From Caulobacter sp. 32-67-35 (lineage in GTDB: Bacteria; Pseudomonadota; Alphaproteobacteria; Caulobacterales; Caulobacteraceae): 49,883 nucleotides of DNA. Below the pieces are notes generated by a model. That model ran no database searches. It saw only the letters and a list, made by a program, of their open reading frames with translations, and was not told the DNA's origin. Numbering within the stretch: the stretch's first letter is position 1; the number at the start of each line of letters is the position of its first letter. Shown here in pieces: positions 48,683-49,883 of the stretch. Where the stretch lies: the NCBI GenBank assembly GCA_002280875.1, contig NCEV01000024.1:1-49883 (forward strand), given 5' to 3'. The position numbers and the translations under genes were made by a program.

Positions 48683-49783
48683 ATGTCGCAAGGTCTTGCC
48701 CACGGGCTTGAAGGCGTGATCGCCGCCCACACCGTTCTGTCCGACGTCGATGGCGCCCACGGCCGTCTGGTCATTCGCGGCTACGCCGTCGAGGATCTGG
48801 CCGGCCACACCCCGTTCGAGCAGGCGGCGCACCTGCTGTTCGACGGTTTTTTCGACGACATGCCGGCTGATCTGGCGCCCGCCCTGGGCGCGGCCCGGGT
48901 CAAGGTGTTCGCCGAGGTCGCGGCGCTGGACGAGGCCCTCGCCAAGCGCGATCCTGTCGAAGCCATGCGCGCCCTGCTGGCCCGCCTGCCCGACGGCGAT
49001 GATCTCTCCACCGCCCTGCTGCTGCTGGCCGCCCCGGCCGTCTTCACCCCCGCCGTGCTGCGTGTCGCGGCCGGCCAGACCCCCGTCGCGCCGGACCCCG
49101 CCCTGTCGCACGCCGCCGACATTCTGCAGATGACACGCGGCCAGCCGGCCAGCGACGCCGAGACCCGGGCGCTGGACGCCTATCTGGTCACGGTCTGCGA
49201 CCATGGCCTGAACGCCTCGACCTTCGCGGCGGCCCGGGTGATCGCCTCGACCCGCGCGGGCCTGACCTCGGCGGTGCTGGGCGGACTGTCGGCCCTGAAA
49301 GGCCCCTTGCACGGCGGCGCGCCCGGCCCAGTGATCGACATGCTCGACGCCATCGGCGCGCCGGAGAACGCCCGCCCGTGGCTGGAAAAGGCCCTGGCGC
49401 GCGGCGACCGGCTGATGGGCTTTGGCCACCGCATCTATCGCGTCCGCGACCCGCGCGCCGACGCCCTGAAAGCCGCCGTGCGCGCGCTGTCGGGCGCGTC
49501 GAAGGCCCTGCCCGGCCGCGTGGCCTTCGCCGAGGCGGTCGAGCAGGCGGCGCTGCAGATCCTGCGCGAGCGCAAGCCCGACCGACCGCTGGACACCAAT
49601 GTCGAGTTCTACACCGCCCTGCTGCTGGAGGCCCTGGGCCTGCCCCCGGCCAGCTTCACCGGCGTGTTCGCCATGGGCCGCACCGCCGGCTGGATCGCCC
49701 ACGCGCGCGAACAGCTGGCGGGCGGCAAGCTGATCCGGCCGCAGTCAGTCTATGTGGGGCCCGGCGTGCGACAGGCCGCCTGA
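48683..49783 (+). CDS. Citrate synthase / 2-methylcitrate synthase family protein
   Basis: A 366-residue citrate synthase paralog. Aligned active-site residues are His210 (KGPLHGGA), His249 (MGFGHRIYRVRDPRA) and, where Asp is usual (Asp362 in E. coli), Glu308 (TNVEFYTALLLEALG). FAMGRTAGWIAHAREQL at the C-terminus is typical. ATG 48683 has GGAG 7 bp upstream; an upstream in-frame start at 48632 would lie inside the repeat region. It is divergent from the HTH-fused paralog. Caulobacter crescentus is reported to have three citrate synthase paralogs (citA, citB, citC); whether this pair matches citB/citC is inference. Confidence 0.9.
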   Translation: MSQGLAHGLEGVIAAHTVLSDVDGAHGRLVIRGYAVEDLAGHTPFEQAAHLLFDGFFDDMPADLAPALGAARVKVFAEVAALDEALAKRDPVEAMRALLARLPDGDDLSTALLLLAAPAVFTPAVLRVAAGQTPVAPDPALSHAADILQMTRGQPASDAETRALDAYLVTVCDHGLNASTFAAARVIASTRAGLTSAVLGGLSALKGPLHGGAPGPVIDMLDAIGAPENARPWLEKALARGDRLMGFGHRIYRVRDPRADALKAAVRALSGASKALPGRVAFAEAVEQAALQILRERKPDRPLDTNVEFYTALLLEALGLPPASFTGVFAMGRTAGWIAHAREQLAGGKLIRPQSVYVGPGVRQAA

Positions 49784-49784
49784 C

Positions 49785-49814
49785 GCGAGAACGACTCGCG
49801 CGAGTCGTTCTCGC
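49785..49814. repeat. 30-bp perfect palindrome with two GANTC sites
   Basis: GCGAGAACGACTCG-CG-CGAGTCGTTCTCGC is fully self-complementary and starts 2 bp after the citrate synthase stop. It contains GACTC and GAGTC, both GANTC, the CcrM methylation site in Caulobacterales. It lacks a T-run, so it is a doubtful intrinsic terminator. Confidence 0.75.
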
Positions 49815-49849
49815 TGGGGTGAGACCGCGCCGCTTGTTAAGGAAGCGGC

Positions 49850-49883
49850 ATGACCCTATCCGCCCTTTCGCCCGAAACCCAGG
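49850..49883 (+). CDS. Start of an unknown gene cut by the window edge
   Basis: ATG 49850 is preceded by AAGGA (49839-49843) at 6 bp and opens MTLSALSPETQ before the window ends. Only 11 residues are visible, so no function can be given. Confidence 0.5.
   Translation, partial: MTLSALSPETQ

Overview
The window is high-GC DNA from an alphaproteobacterium, most probably Caulobacter or a close relative. The evidence is the protein types (long-form HPF, TIGR02300 acidic protein, DUF1150, HemY and mitofilin-like partners behind hemC/hemD, an NDUFA9-like reductase) and the order of housekeeping genes (rpsA-cmk-aroA; lptC-lptA-lptB-rpoN-hpf-ptsN; gltD-gltB). No phage, insertion sequence, CRISPR array or secretion island was seen. 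Most of the window is core chromosome.

Layout: 1-5396 (minus) is an exopolysaccharide export block: secreted protein, outer-membrane barrel, Wzc-type co-polymerase/tyrosine kinase (broken) and O-antigen ligase-like polymerase (cut by the window edge). 5397-6030 is mostly non-coding, followed by tRNA-Thr. 6148-10259 (minus) is hemC, hemD, a mitofilin-like gene and hemY. 10332-13101 (plus) is tsaD-gpsA-YCII-Rieske. A broken creatininase-family gene (minus) precedes acsA, an SRPBCC/DCC pair and a broken M16 peptidase (plus). 19830-24822 (minus) is mscL, ihfB, rpsA (broken), cmk and aroA. 24938-26669 (plus) is the TIGR02300 gene, tRNA-Ala, hsp20 and DUF1150. 26729-32991 (minus) is ptsN, hpf, exoD, rpoN, lptB, lptA, lptC and rnd, followed by tRNA-Leu. 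Next come an NDUFA9-like gene (plus), an autotransporter esterase and lipoprotein hydrolase (minus) divergent from a BaeSR-like two-component system (plus), uppP (minus) and gltD-gltB (plus). The right end has a repeat-rich spacer, an AT-rich orphan gene and a divergent pair of citrate-synthase paralogs, one fused to a DNA-binding domain.

Two things stand out. First, four conserved genes (the Wzc kinase, the creatininase-family gene, the M16 peptidase and rpsA) each lose an internal segment and change reading frame at one sharp point. Because rpsA is normally essential, a shared assembly or sequencing fault is the simplest explanation, but it decides how this sequence may be used. Second, the right end holds the best candidate for unusual biology: an HTH-citrate synthase fusion facing a citrate synthase paralog with Glu at the usual catalytic Asp position, separated by three ATTGAY repeats at an exact 10-bp period. 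A metabolite-sensing autoregulator built from an enzyme fold is a plausible but untested reading.
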